DNA of 64,000 nucleotides from Siderastrea radians (GCA_964017195.1 OZ024891.1:9337182-9401181); one strand, 5' to 3'. Counted from the stretch's first letter, positions 48,098-56,913 are shown. Translations and numbers: made by a program. Notes: generated by a model from the sequence alone, not told the origin.

Positions 48098-48575
48098 ACA
48101 CCTTATTATATTTCTTTTCAAATTTGTCAGTTAACGGACACATATCAATGATTATATCATCAAGAACTTTGACATAACCAAGAAATTCTTTGTCATTATA
48201 CTCCAGTCCTCTCATAAACGACCGCAAATCTGTTAAAACCTTTTCATATGAGGTGTACGCGAATTTACACATCTCAATCTTTCTTTTGTAATTTTTAGCC
48301 TCTGAATATGTTTTAAGCAATATACCAGTACCAGATATTACCCCAAGAGGAATAGGGTTTAGTGTTACACCACCAACTACTGTTCCTGTTACTACCAATA
48401 AAGCAGATCCAATATTACATGCAAGTTCTGCTGTTTTGAAATATTTGTAAGTCATTTTGAAAAGCCAGTATTTCTTATGATAGAATTTATACAATGCTTT
48501 CAACTCAGATATTTGATCATCGGTTAATTTTTCTGACACATGGTTCCAATAGAATATGCTTTTACGTCTATCCAT
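48087..48575 (-). CDS. Small membrane protein of unknown function
   Basis: 162 residues. An N-terminal charged helix is followed by one long or two short hydrophobic segments at about residues 52-88, with GxxLLVVTGTVVGGVT and a Gly/Pro turn. The C-terminal part is a charged helix with many Lys and Asp. There is no signal peptide in the usual place. The layout (two membrane passes, then a cytoplasmic helix) resembles SLATT-type proteins, but I cannot identify conserved residues, so this is only a suggestion. It lies directly behind the fibre gene on the same strand and has its own TCTA-type start box, so it is probably made with the late set. A membrane-active role in entry or exit is possible. 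Confidence 0.45.
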   Translation of the reverse strand: MDRRKSIFYWNHVSEKLTDDQISELKALYKFYHKKYWLFKMTYKYFKTAELACNIGSALLVVTGTVVGGVTLNPIPLGVISGTGILLKTYSEAKNYKRKIEMCKFAYTSYEKVLTDLRSFMRGLEYNDKEFLGYVKVLDDIIIDMCPLTDKFEKKYNKVFIQ

Positions 48576-48596
48576 ATATATTATATTGATAGATAA
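48576..48596 (-). promoter_or_regulatory. Late-type start box of the 48,575 gene
   Basis: Minus strand TTATCTATCA followed by an A/T run and ATATATG. The first T of TCTA is 18 bases before the ATG. Confidence 0.6.
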
Positions 48597-48599
48597 TTT

Positions 48600-50591
48600 T
48601 TATTCACTGGTGAAACTTATGACATCAGCTGGGAGACCTGAATTTGTGTCCAATTTTAAACCAGCTATCTCTTGAACCTCAATTGAGCTCACAGTGTAAC
48701 TGTTCCAATCTTTATCTTTATTATTAGCGAGGTGATTCACTGTAAAGGTTCCCCCATCTGTTACTCTTGTCTGTAATTGAAATTTATGAAGCTTGTCTTT
48801 GTCTACAACCTTGAAAAAAGAAGCGTTTGAGAGTGTGGCGATGTTTTCATAGTCTGGAGCCAGCTGAATACCAAAACTTGACCGGAATCTGTTTCCTAAA
48901 AAAAAGGAGTTAGTTGTATTGACTTGTATTATATGGGTTTTTTCAACGTTGTTTGTCGCCGGGTTGATAATATTGACAACCCAACGACACCAAAGATTGC
49001 CTCCGTTTTTATCATTACCTACCTGTAGATATGTTACCAGTTTCACGACATTGCCAACAGTTGGATTATTGAAATTCGCATAATAGTTGGTTAGGTCTTG
49101 CCAAGGACTATCTGTTAACCATGTAATAGTGGAAACAATCTTATTTGTATACTTAACGATTCTCATTCCATGGTTGTTGTGATCATAGTCGTACACTTCT
49201 GGATTGACAGTGTCTTGCCAATCTTTGACTCCATAAATGATGAGAAAAGCCTGTGGTGAGGATAATGTTGAGCTTCCGTGTAGGTTGAAATAGATGTAAT
49301 CAAGGGATTCCCTGCTACTATTGTTGAATTGTACGAGAATCTTTACGTGATCTGAGAAGCTCTTTTGGATTGTTTTGTGAATATTAGCTGTGGTAGCTTG
49401 AGCGGATAGTTGGATGTTGGTGTGTGACCCTAGCGGATAATATTCCAAGACCGATGTGAATTTGCCGATACTGAGAGGATATAGATTGAATCCGATTTTC
49501 GATTGATAATCATTGCTCTTAGGATTTTTTAGCAGTCCGACTTTGTAAGCTTGTTTATTCTTGTGAGGGCTTTGTGTGAAATCAGAGATGCCAAGAACCA
49601 CTATATTATTCTCACTGGAGCTCTCGTCTGCATCAAGGAGGTACTTAAATGCATTCTTTTTGTTGCTGGAATCGATTTGAGATTGTGCCACCGTTTCGTC
49701 AATGTAGCTCTTATTAGCAGCACTGCTATTGTATCGAGGTGTGCCGAGGTTGTCAATCTGTTTTAGATTATTTGGTAATGAAGATAGGAATGTGATAGGA
49801 TTTTTCAGGACACCTCCTTTGTTTTTATTCAAAAAGGTGTTGTTAATATCTTTGAGATTGACAATATCTGATTCTGAATGAGAGGATGGATCAAAATCTG
49901 GTACTTGTATTCTTCCCTGAAATGTTTGTGTTGTTGTCTTTGAAAGGTCTGCTTTATTTTTTACTGAATTGTCGACATACCCCTTATTACTAGCGTGATT
50001 AGAAGCAGTTGGTGATTTCAGATTTGTGATGAAATTATTGTTCATATCAAGATTGGCTTCCATTAATACTGAACCATCTTTTTTGATGAATTTTGATGAA
50101 TCAGTTATTGGAATCTTTCTTATCTCACTATCAACATACGCCTTATTACTAGCGTGATTAGAAGCAGTTGGTGATTTCAGATTTACGATGTTTAAACCAC
50201 CCATGTCAATATGTTGCTCCATTCGACCTCCTTCCTTCTTTGACAAGAATATCTCTCTTTGCGATTCATAACTGATAACCTTGTTGAGATTACCATGAAC
50301 TGGATAATTGTCTTTTGGGACAATGAGTGACCCTGTCATCGTATCACCTGCTTTTAGCATGAATTTAGATGTATCCACACTTGGAATCTTGGCTATTTCA
50401 CTATCTAACTGACTTTTTGTAACCACATCATTATTATTGGTTCCTTGTTTTACATTCACTAATTTTTTATTCTGCATATCATAATCATTATTTGAATCTA
50501 ATTTGAATCCAATACCTGGTAAACCTCTTAAACCTATCTTACCTAGTACTTGAGAATCATCATGATTAAGGATACCGTTAGTATAACTCAT
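48600..50591 (-). CDS. Fibre-like protein 1 with phage tail-fibre type repeats
   Basis: 663 residues. The N-terminus MSYTNGILNHDDS is shared with the next gene. Then come four Gly-X-Y triplets (GKIGLRGLPGIG, residues about 17-28) and three tail-fibre type repeats with the form DMxNxxIxNLKSPTASNHAS followed by NKAYVD (about residues 38-205). The C-terminal half (about 320-663) is rich in beta-strand patterns and should form the head. Proteins of this kind trim­erise on virions and bind receptors. The repeats are near-identical at the DNA level (49,982-50,029 and 50,136-50,183), which favours unequal recombination. Its place among capsid genes supports a virion role. Confidence 0.6.
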   Translation of the reverse strand: MSYTNGILNHDDSQVLGKIGLRGLPGIGFKLDSNNDYDMQNKKLVNVKQGTNNNDVVTKSQLDSEIAKIPSVDTSKFMLKAGDTMTGSLIVPKDNYPVHGNLNKVISYESQREIFLSKKEGGRMEQHIDMGGLNIVNLKSPTASNHASNKAYVDSEIRKIPITDSSKFIKKDGSVLMEANLDMNNNFITNLKSPTASNHASNKGYVDNSVKNKADLSKTTTQTFQGRIQVPDFDPSSHSESDIVNLKDINNTFLNKNKGGVLKNPITFLSSLPNNLKQIDNLGTPRYNSSAANKSYIDETVAQSQIDSSNKKNAFKYLLDADESSSENNIVVLGISDFTQSPHKNKQAYKVGLLKNPKSNDYQSKIGFNLYPLSIGKFTSVLEYYPLGSHTNIQLSAQATTANIHKTIQKSFSDHVKILVQFNNSSRESLDYIYFNLHGSSTLSSPQAFLIIYGVKDWQDTVNPEVYDYDHNNHGMRIVKYTNKIVSTITWLTDSPWQDLTNYYANFNNPTVGNVVKLVTYLQVGNDKNGGNLWCRWVVNIINPATNNVEKTHIIQVNTTNSFFLGNRFRSSFGIQLAPDYENIATLSNASFFKVVDKDKLHKFQLQTRVTDGGTFTVNHLANNKDKDWNSYTVSSIEVQEIAGLKLDTNSGLPADVISFTSE

Positions 50592-50609
50592 ATAATATTA
50601 GTTTAGATT
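50592..50609 (-). promoter_or_regulatory. Late-type start box of fibre 1
   Basis: Minus strand TCTAAACTAATATT then ATATG; the TCTAA box starts 16 bases before the ATG. Confidence 0.7.
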
Positions 50610-50616
50610 TTTTACA

Positions 50617-51804
50617 TTAAAATGAAATTGGATCATGATCAACAGCATACCATCTACAAAGAACGTAATGGTGAAGTTTGATATTTGATTCAGTGAGAGT
50701 TTTACCCTTATAAAGACAATAAAAAGCTATATCACCTTTCAAGCCTGCAATACCAGAGGTATTCAAATCTCCAAATGTCATGTTGGTACTTCCTTGTGAT
50801 GTTCTTGCTGTAAAATTAGCTAATTTTTTGCCGTTACACCATGTTTCAGAAGCGTTGTTACCACCAGGTACATCCCAGTGAATTGATAAACAGATCCATT
50901 TATTCAGTTCACCCGCATTAGCTTTTGATTGGTATGACGCTGTAGCATTCTTATTATTAAAAGAACTTGATCCAATGACAATATGCTGATTTGTTGTTCC
51001 ACTTACAAGTAAATGACCGGTTGGTGAGAATGCAATAAATTTGTCATAACCTCCATTATCATGTCCAAAAAGTCCATTACGAACAGCATAAGATCCTGTG
51101 TATGAACTCAATCTATAAACGATGAAAACATTAACTATATCAGCTTGCCCAGAACCAGGATTTAAATTTATGTTTGATAACATTCGTTTGCTACCATCAA
51201 ATTTTAAATAATATCGATAATTAATTTTTTCAGCTTTTGTGCATAAAATGGGTTTAGTTGCTTGTGTTGCTTGGTTGGCATCATTTTCTTTAAGAGATTG
51301 ATCGAAAAGATCTGATACTGCTCTAGTTGAATTATCAAAAGTAACCTCAGATGGACTACCTCGGTCTATCTTATATAAGCAATCAGCCAGTTGATAACTT
51401 TCCCAGAATAAAGTTTCTGATAATTGTAATCGTATTTCTGATTTCAATGCTGTCATTTTGTTGTCAACGTATTGTTTGTTTGTAGCGCTACTATTGTATT
51501 GAGGTGCCCCGAGGCTGTGAATCTGTTTTTGATTATTTGGTAGAGAACTGAGAAATGATATCGGATTGCTAAGAGTACCTCCCGTTTTTTTATTCAGAAA
51601 TATACCATCAATATAACGGAGGTTTACGATATCTGATCCATTGTGTTGCCCTGGATCAAAATCTGGTACTTGTATTCTTCCCTGAAATGTTTGTGTTGTT
51701 GTTTTTGAAAGGTCTGCTTTTGTACCCAATTGATTGACGACATACACCTTATTACTAGCGTGATTAGAATCATCATGATTAAGAATACCGTTTGTATAAC
51801 TCAT
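50617..51804 (-). CDS. Fibre-like protein 2 with a laminin G/concanavalin-like head
   Basis: 395 residues. The first 13 residues equal those of fibre 1, but the sequence then jumps straight to SNHASNK, skipping about 180 residues of shaft. A shared stretch follows (KADLSKTTTQTFQGRIQVPD and GxLSNPISFLSSLPNN). From about residue 170 the head differs: it has features of a LamG/concanavalin-like beta sandwich (FDGSKRM, VFIVYRL, WICLSIHWDV, WCNGKKL). Such heads bind glycans or receptors. It is a tandem duplicate of fibre 1 with a deleted shaft and an unrelated head, and it has its own start box. Confidence 0.6.
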   Translation of the reverse strand: MSYTNGILNHDDSNHASNKVYVVNQLGTKADLSKTTTQTFQGRIQVPDFDPGQHNGSDIVNLRYIDGIFLNKKTGGTLSNPISFLSSLPNNQKQIHSLGAPQYNSSATNKQYVDNKMTALKSEIRLQLSETLFWESYQLADCLYKIDRGSPSEVTFDNSTRAVSDLFDQSLKENDANQATQATKPILCTKAEKINYRYYLKFDGSKRMLSNINLNPGSGQADIVNVFIVYRLSSYTGSYAVRNGLFGHDNGGYDKFIAFSPTGHLLVSGTTNQHIVIGSSSFNNKNATASYQSKANAGELNKWICLSIHWDVPGGNNASETWCNGKKLANFTARTSQGSTNMTFGDLNTSGIAGLKGDIAFYCLYKGKTLTESNIKLHHYVLCRWYAVDHDPISF

Positions 51805-51822
51805 ATATTAATGGTTTAGATT
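51805..51822 (-). promoter_or_regulatory. Late-type start box of fibre 2
   Basis: Minus strand TCTAAACCATTA then ATATATG; the box starts 16 bases before the ATG. Confidence 0.7.
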
Positions 51823-52457
51823 TTTTCGTCGAAATTTCGGGCTACCTTTTTTTTGACCTTATCAACATACAGAAAACTATATGGATCCTTAGTAGCTTTC
51901 TGATAATCTGATTTATTTATGTTCAGTTCTCGGCAAATCATCGATTGCTCGTTTATAGAAGGAAAATCAAAAACACAAAAATGTGAACTATTCAGTCTTA
52001 TTGTTTTATCGGTTCCGTAATAGCTTTGACTCAAATATATACAACAACAATTTTTATTTCTTGAATTGGTGAAGTAGTCTCGTATCCGTTCGTCATTTTT
52101 CTTACCTGTATTCAAATAGTCATCAAATATGACTAATTTTTGGTTTTCATCAGACAAATCTGTCAGAGGGATGATTTCATCGTTACTTGCTTCTATCACG
52201 TCATAACCAACCTCTTTTGATATTGGTTCAAGAGATTTCAACAGATGCTTATATTTGCTTTGTTGGAGATTACGAGCGTAAAGATATATCTTGTCAAAGT
52301 ATAAGAGCCTGTATATCATATCAAGCAGAAGGTTTGTTTTACCACCACCAGAGGGAGCACAAATAAGCATCCTGAAACATCGGTTTGGCATGAAACTCTT
52401 TAATTGAACAAAATCGTTGTTTTCATCATCTTGAATGTCATAGTTTTGAATTCTCAT
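51816..52457 (-). CDS. FtsK/HerA-type DNA packaging ATPase (A32-like)
   Basis: 213 residues. Walker A is APSGGGKTN (residues 34-42) and Walker B is LVIFDDY (108-114) with two acidic residues. LSQSYY follows, in the position of the sensor motif of the family. Packaging ATPases of this group push genome DNA into the capsid and are a hallmark of Polintons and related viruses. The length is usual for the family. Its start is divergent from the 52,574 gene across a 116-base spacer, and its 3' end overlaps the start box of fibre 2. No damage is seen. Confidence 0.85.
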   Translation of the reverse strand: MRIQNYDIQDDENNDFVQLKSFMPNRCFRMLICAPSGGGKTNLLLDMIYRLLYFDKIYLYARNLQQSKYKHLLKSLEPISKEVGYDVIEASNDEIIPLTDLSDENQKLVIFDDYLNTGKKNDERIRDYFTNSRNKNCCCIYLSQSYYGTDKTIRLNSSHFCVFDFPSINEQSMICRELNINKSDYQKATKDPYSFLYVDKVKKKVARNFDEKI

Positions 52458-52573
52458 ATATCATTTGTTTATACAATTTTATCACATGGCGACACGTTAT
52501 GCGAGCGTTTTTATATATGATAACCCTAATTTTTCCGAACAAAATACGAAATTTTATGTAAACAAATGATATA
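52458..52573. promoter_or_regulatory. Divergent promoter with mirrored box
   Basis: On each strand the sequence AAACAAATGATATA lies immediately before the start codon of the gene it faces (ATPase to the left, PPxY protein to the right). The spacer is therefore a near-perfect inverted repeat at its two ends. This box differs from the TCTAA box used elsewhere. Confidence 0.6.
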
Positions 52574-53569
52574 ATGAGTTTACTCAAATGGAAAGAAATG
52601 GCTGAGAAACGATCTGAGCTTGGTAAAAAGATTAACACAGTAAGAGAGACAATAAAACAAAAAACGATATCTGATCAAATGGGTGAAGTCGAGGCAGAGA
52701 AACTTTTCAAACCTATAACATCTGAGTTAAAGGAACTTACAGCCCCAAAAGCACCGTTGAGAAGATTACCAAAGAAAAAGCGACCTGTTCCTGATTATGG
52801 AATCGCTGTTGATGATGAGGATGTCCCTGATTATGGATTGGACGATTTGTTTGATCAACCTGTTCTACCTGAAAACGAGAAACAATTGGTTCCAAAACCT
52901 CCATCTTATGAAGATGTCCTTGAGGATTTAGCATCAGGTAAAAAACAAATGTATATAGATCCAGAATACATGTATGAACCAGAAGATCTTCCACCTGAAT
53001 ACGAAGAAGAAGTACCAGATTACGAAATCCTTGAGGAGGATGCAATTAACCAAGCTTTAGATAAATTGAATATTCCGAACTACGATGATGTTGAATTACG
53101 TCTCAAACAAGAAGATATGAATAACACAAGGAGGAAAGCTTATCTTAACAAGATATTGAATGATGCTAAAAAACAAAGGAACATACTAAATGCTAATTTG
53201 ACGAACGTCAAAAAGAAATTAAATAGTGGTTCAATAAGTGAAGCTGTAGCTCAATATCAAATGAAGGTCATTGCTGATACGAGGAAGGTTCTAAATGATT
53301 ATATCAATTACAACAATCAAAAACTGAAAAATATCAAAGGGTCTGGTTTGAAGAAAAAAACAAAAAGAGGTGGACAGGTAATGTTTTTCAATAATCCGAC
53401 AGAAATGATGAAAAAACTTGAACTGATTATCGGATCAAAGGTTGCTGGTAATAATAGCATAGAGCTAAGAAACACAGGTGTCGCTCTTCTTGATATCTTG
53501 TTGAGAAATTCAATACTCAATAAGCCGCAATATAACAAAATATACAAAAACTATTTTAGTCTAAACTAA
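52574..53569 (+). CDS. PPxY-containing virion-type protein
   Basis: 331 residues. The first 60 are helical and charged. The middle part (about 60-150) is acidic, Pro/Tyr-rich and probably disordered, with VPDYG repeats and two PPxY motifs (PPSY at 109-112 and PPEY at 140-143). PPxY motifs bind the WW domains of NEDD4-type ubiquitin ligases; adenovirus protein VI uses one. The C-terminal 70 residues (GNNSIELRNTGVALLDILL region) look folded and helical. A role as a minor virion or entry protein is inferred from the motifs and from its place next to the capsid genes. Confidence 0.5.
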   Translation: MSLLKWKEMAEKRSELGKKINTVRETIKQKTISDQMGEVEAEKLFKPITSELKELTAPKAPLRRLPKKKRPVPDYGIAVDDEDVPDYGLDDLFDQPVLPENEKQLVPKPPSYEDVLEDLASGKKQMYIDPEYMYEPEDLPPEYEEEVPDYEILEEDAINQALDKLNIPNYDDVELRLKQEDMNNTRRKAYLNKILNDAKKQRNILNANLTNVKKKLNSGSISEAVAQYQMKVIADTRKVLNDYINYNNQKLKNIKGSGLKKKTKRGGQVMFFNNPTEMMKKLELIIGSKVAGNNSIELRNTGVALLDILLRNSILNKPQYNKIYKNYFSLN

Positions 53570-53577
53570 TCATATAA
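53560..53577 (+). promoter_or_regulatory. Late-type start box of the minor capsid gene
   Basis: TCTAAACTAATCATATAA directly before ATG, 18 bases long. It overlaps the stop codon of the preceding gene. Confidence 0.7.
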
Positions 53578-54339
53578 ATGAATAGACAACTTGTATTATC
53601 CAGTCATACAGTAAAAACCCAAAATGGTAATAAACCATCGGATTTCACAATCAAATACAGTAATCCGATAATACTAGATTCAAACAGGCAATATGAAATC
53701 GGCCTAGACCGAATCATTTCGATGTCATTTACTTGGTTTAATGTGACAAGGGAACTCAATAATCAGAAAATAAGATATTCGTCTGATAGTGGTACTAATT
53801 GGACGGAAATTATATTCAACCCTGGAGTATGGAATTACATTGATTTTGACAATTTAATCAAAGAAAAAACAAAAACAGGAACCTCATCAAACCCTCAATA
53901 TCCAATCACTCTGGAGTTTAACGATACTGTATTCAGGACAATAATAACACTAGCCTCAAATTACAGATTAGATCTTACTCAAAGTAATTTTAATGATCTT
54001 ATTGGTTTCAATAAAAAGATTCTAACAAGTAGTGTAAATGTTGGAGATTACATTCCTAATCTCTCACAAGACAGAGAAATATTGAATGTTCATTGTGATT
54101 TGATAAGTGACAGTCTTGTCGATGGTGAAGAGTCAGATATTATATATAGTTTCAGTACCTCAACTCTCACCCCGAGTTATAGTTTCACACAAGAGCCAAG
54201 ACGAGTTCAGTACAACCCGTGTAATAAAAATACGATCAATAAAATAAGAATTTATATCACCGACGGTAAACGAAGAATCATCGATCTTAATCATAGTGAC
54301 ACTTCATTCAGTTTGATTTTAAGAGAGAAGAGAGATTAA
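53578..54339 (+). CDS. Minor capsid (penton-like) protein
   Basis: 253 residues with alternating beta-strand patterns and few helices. The opening is LVLSSHTVK, followed by SDFTIKYSNPIIL and YEIGLDRIISMSFTWFNV. This N-terminal strand layout, in a gene placed just before the double-jelly-roll major capsid gene, fits the single-jelly-roll minor capsid protein of Polinton-type viruses, which forms the vertices. I see no catalytic motif. The call rests on context and fold pattern. Confidence 0.5.
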   Translation: MNRQLVLSSHTVKTQNGNKPSDFTIKYSNPIILDSNRQYEIGLDRIISMSFTWFNVTRELNNQKIRYSSDSGTNWTEIIFNPGVWNYIDFDNLIKEKTKTGTSSNPQYPITLEFNDTVFRTIITLASNYRLDLTQSNFNDLIGFNKKILTSSVNVGDYIPNLSQDREILNVHCDLISDSLVDGEESDIIYSFSTSTLTPSYSFTQEPRRVQYNPCNKNTINKIRIYITDGKRRIIDLNHSDTSFSLILREKRD

Positions 54340-54357
54340 TCTAACTAATAGTTATAT
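54340..54357 (+). promoter_or_regulatory. Late-type start box
   Basis: TCTAACTAATAGTTATAT directly before ATG; 18 bases. Confidence 0.7.
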
Positions 54358-54702
54358 ATGTCGTCGTATGAATACAAGCGAATTTATCACCCGAAACTAG
54401 GTCGTTTTGTGTATAAGCATAAAGGATCTGGGATTATTGTTGATAACATATTCAAACCAGTTGGAAGGGTGTTAAGTAAAGTTCCAGAAATGGTTTTAAA
54501 ACCTTTTGCCAAAAAAGCGCTTGAATCTGGTATTTCACATGCTGGAGACAAACTGGGAAAAAAAGCAGCTGAAAAAAGCGGAGAGCTTATTATGAGAAAA
54601 TTACATGGTTCAACTAAACAACCAATGAAACCTACCAAACCAAAACAAGAAGAAGATTACAACACAATTCTGAATAGACTTATATCTGGTACTGGATATT
54701 AA
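54358..54702 (+). CDS. Small basic protein, likely virion-associated
   Basis: 114 residues, strongly basic. It starts MSSYEYKRIYHPKLGRFVYK, then has an amphipathic stretch with GRVLSKVPEMVLKPFAKK and a Lys-rich region, and ends in GTGY. A hydrophobic segment (GIIVDNIFKPVG) lies near residue 25. Small basic proteins between the minor and major capsid genes of such elements are often core or membrane-disrupting peptides. I do not recognise the family. Confidence 0.45.
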   Translation: MSSYEYKRIYHPKLGRFVYKHKGSGIIVDNIFKPVGRVLSKVPEMVLKPFAKKALESGISHAGDKLGKKAAEKSGELIMRKLHGSTKQPMKPTKPKQEEDYNTILNRLISGTGY

Positions 54703-54715
54703 AAAGTGAATTTTA

Positions 54716-54733
54716 TCTAAACTACTCATATAA
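54716..54733 (+). promoter_or_regulatory. Late-type start box of the major capsid gene
   Basis: TCTAAACTACTCATATAA directly before ATG; 18 bases, differing from the 53,560 box at one position. Confidence 0.75.
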
Positions 54734-56023
54734 ATGAGTTTCAGAACAAATGAAAATCTACAACGCTATGAATACGTTCGTTTCCATTTGGATAATGTCA
54801 TTGAGCAACCTGCTAACAATCAAAGCCAGAAAAAGACAGGTTACAGATTTACAATCAACGATAGGTCAACTATGTTCGATTTTTTTAATGGGTATTTCGA
54901 AGTAACTAAAGAGCTTCAAAAAAGGGCAGATGGTGCTGGATATGCTGCAGCGGATCGCATCACTATGATAAACGGATCTCACAGTCTAATCAGACATATG
55001 GTTATTAAATCGTCTGGTAAAATAGTATACGAGAGTGATAATTTGCATCGAATTACGAATGTGAAAAATTTACTCGAATACAGTGACGATTTTAGTAGAT
55101 CTGTTGGGAAGAATTCGTTCTGGTATCTTGATACTGATGGAACAACAGCAAATACTAATACAGGTTTCGAAGCCCGTCGCATTTTAACCCAAGCAGTACA
55201 AAACAACGGTGGTGGGGGAGCTAAAAGTATTAATGAGATGCTTCCCTTAAACAGATACAGCTTTTTTCAAGAATTAGAAAGAAAAATGTTGCCTCCGATG
55301 CAGCTCACAATTGAACTTACATTTAACGAAGACAGTGAACTGATTCACATGGCAAATGGCACAGACCCTGGTCGTGTTGTAGTAAAGAGATTGTATCTTT
55401 GGCTCCCAAGATTAATCCCAAAAGACAGCATGTATAGTAATTTCGTTTCAGAGTTTCTCAAGCCAACAACCTGGACATATATGCGAGATCTCTACAATCA
55501 GTCAGCAAATACCAGAGCTGTTCAGAATATGTTTCAAATCAGTCCAGCTATCGATGACGTTAAACATGTTTTTATATATCTCCAGAGGACAGACGCGCCA
55601 AATAATGATGAAGCAGAGAGGAGTCCGTATTTGTTTGACACTTTCAAGTTGAATGCAGCTAATGCTAATAGCTCTCTATCAAACTGCAGGCTTGAATATG
55701 GGAATAATGTTTTTTACCCAGAGCTGGAATATGATGCAGATTCTAAAATACGGGTATTCAATGATCTCATGTCATATGCATTTCGTAAGAACGATTACAA
55801 TTCAGGAACACAGCTTAATGTATCCAATTTCACTAGTTTGTATGGATTATTGTATTTCGATTTGTCATATCAGAAAGAGGTAGTGACGAGAGATCCTAAA
55901 CAGTTGATTCTCCATTATCGTCTCAATGTAGCCCCGGCAGCAAACGTCCGAGCTCATAGCATCGTATTTTACGAGAGTGAGGTTGTAGTAAAGACAGTTG
56001 GAAACGAATTGATGATAGTTTAA
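54734..56023 (+). CDS. Major capsid protein, double-jelly-roll type
   Basis: 429 residues, mostly beta-strand. Recognisable blocks are FFNGYFEV near residue 52, a Ser/Asn-rich loop, SFWYLDTDGT near 130, LPLNRYSFFQELERKMLPPM near 175, a FLKPTTWTYMRDLYN segment near 240, YPELEYDADSKIRVF near 335 and FRKNDYNSGTQL near 357. This fits the double-jelly-roll capsid proteins of Maverick/Polinton elements that I recall from cnidarians, which form hexon-like trimers. The length is at the short end for the family. It reads through without damage and has its own late-type start box. Confidence 0.75.
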   Translation: MSFRTNENLQRYEYVRFHLDNVIEQPANNQSQKKTGYRFTINDRSTMFDFFNGYFEVTKELQKRADGAGYAAADRITMINGSHSLIRHMVIKSSGKIVYESDNLHRITNVKNLLEYSDDFSRSVGKNSFWYLDTDGTTANTNTGFEARRILTQAVQNNGGGGAKSINEMLPLNRYSFFQELERKMLPPMQLTIELTFNEDSELIHMANGTDPGRVVVKRLYLWLPRLIPKDSMYSNFVSEFLKPTTWTYMRDLYNQSANTRAVQNMFQISPAIDDVKHVFIYLQRTDAPNNDEAERSPYLFDTFKLNAANANSSLSNCRLEYGNNVFYPELEYDADSKIRVFNDLMSYAFRKNDYNSGTQLNVSNFTSLYGLLYFDLSYQKEVVTRDPKQLILHYRLNVAPAANVRAHSIVFYESEVVVKTVGNELMIV

Positions 56024-56067
56024 ATAAATAAGTTTTACATCGAATATGTTTTTTAAAAGAGAATTTA

Positions 56068-56082
56068 TCTAACATATATTAT
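56068..56082 (+). promoter_or_regulatory. Late-type start box
   Basis: TCTAACATATATTAT directly before ATG; 15 bases. The same core (TTATCTAACATATATTATAT) recurs in the two direct repeats at 59,568 and 60,567. Confidence 0.75.
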
Positions 56083-56913
56083 ATGACACAACTATACGAA
56101 ATTAAAGTTAGTTTATCACCAAACCAGAAAAAGAATCTTAGTAACGCGTATCATAAAAGAGAAACAATAGTTCTAAGGCTCGCGAAGGACTCTCTATCTG
56201 GGAATGACACTCTGTATGTACCTCAGAATATAGTTAAGCGATTGGATAAAAATAGAAAATTGAAAAAGGGAATGGACATTAAACTTTCTAAAACAAACAT
56301 TCGAAAGCAGTTAGGTGGATCTCTTCTGTCTACAGTTCTGGCGCTTGGAAGAACTTTTGCACCAACGATTGCTAAGACTCTTGGATTGTCGGCTTTAGCT
56401 GGAGCAGCTAGTGAAGGAGCATCTCAGATTGTTAAGAAGATATCCGGAAAAGGTGTTCAAACTGGTGGGTTCCTCATACCACAAAATAAAATCGATCAGT
56501 TGATAACATATAAACATCTTTTAACAACCAAACAAAAGAAGGATATATTAAATGCTCTACAAACAGGCTCTGGTGTTCATATAAAACCGACTAAAGTACA
56601 AACAGGTGGATTCTTAGGTACTCTTCTTGCATCAATTGGAGTCCCTTTAGCTATTGAGGCAATAAAGAAGATGACTGGTAAAGGTGCCCCTCAGATGGGA
56701 CAACCCCAACAAAGACCACCCAGATCTATATCACAACTAACCAATGATAATCAGGATGGTGGTTTGTTAATGCCAATGTATAGAACTCCACCTTTTTATG
56801 GGAATTGGCCGAACGGTACAATCGGTATGGGGACTAAAAAAAAGATCCCAAAAAAAAGGGCAACGGTTTACTATTGGGCAAGAACTCACCCTTCAAAAAC
56901 GTCCCTCTTCTAA
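56083..56913 (+). CDS. Minor virion/core-type protein with membrane-active stretches
   Basis: 276 residues, basic. The N-terminal 75 residues look folded. Then come three Gly-rich hydrophobic segments each introduced by GG (about residues 80-115, 125-130 and 170-190), including GGSLLSTVLALGRTF and GGFLGTLLASIGVPLAIEA. These could be amphipathic, membrane-active helices released by the protease, as in adenovirus minor proteins. The C-terminus overlaps the protease frame by 116 bases. No family is assigned; the role is inferred from layout and place. Confidence 0.45.
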   Translation: MTQLYEIKVSLSPNQKKNLSNAYHKRETIVLRLAKDSLSGNDTLYVPQNIVKRLDKNRKLKKGMDIKLSKTNIRKQLGGSLLSTVLALGRTFAPTIAKTLGLSALAGAASEGASQIVKKISGKGVQTGGFLIPQNKIDQLITYKHLLTTKQKKDILNALQTGSGVHIKPTKVQTGGFLGTLLASIGVPLAIEAIKKMTGKGAPQMGQPQQRPPRSISQLTNDNQDGGLLMPMYRTPPFYGNWPNGTIGMGTKKKIPKKRATVYYWARTHPSKTSLF

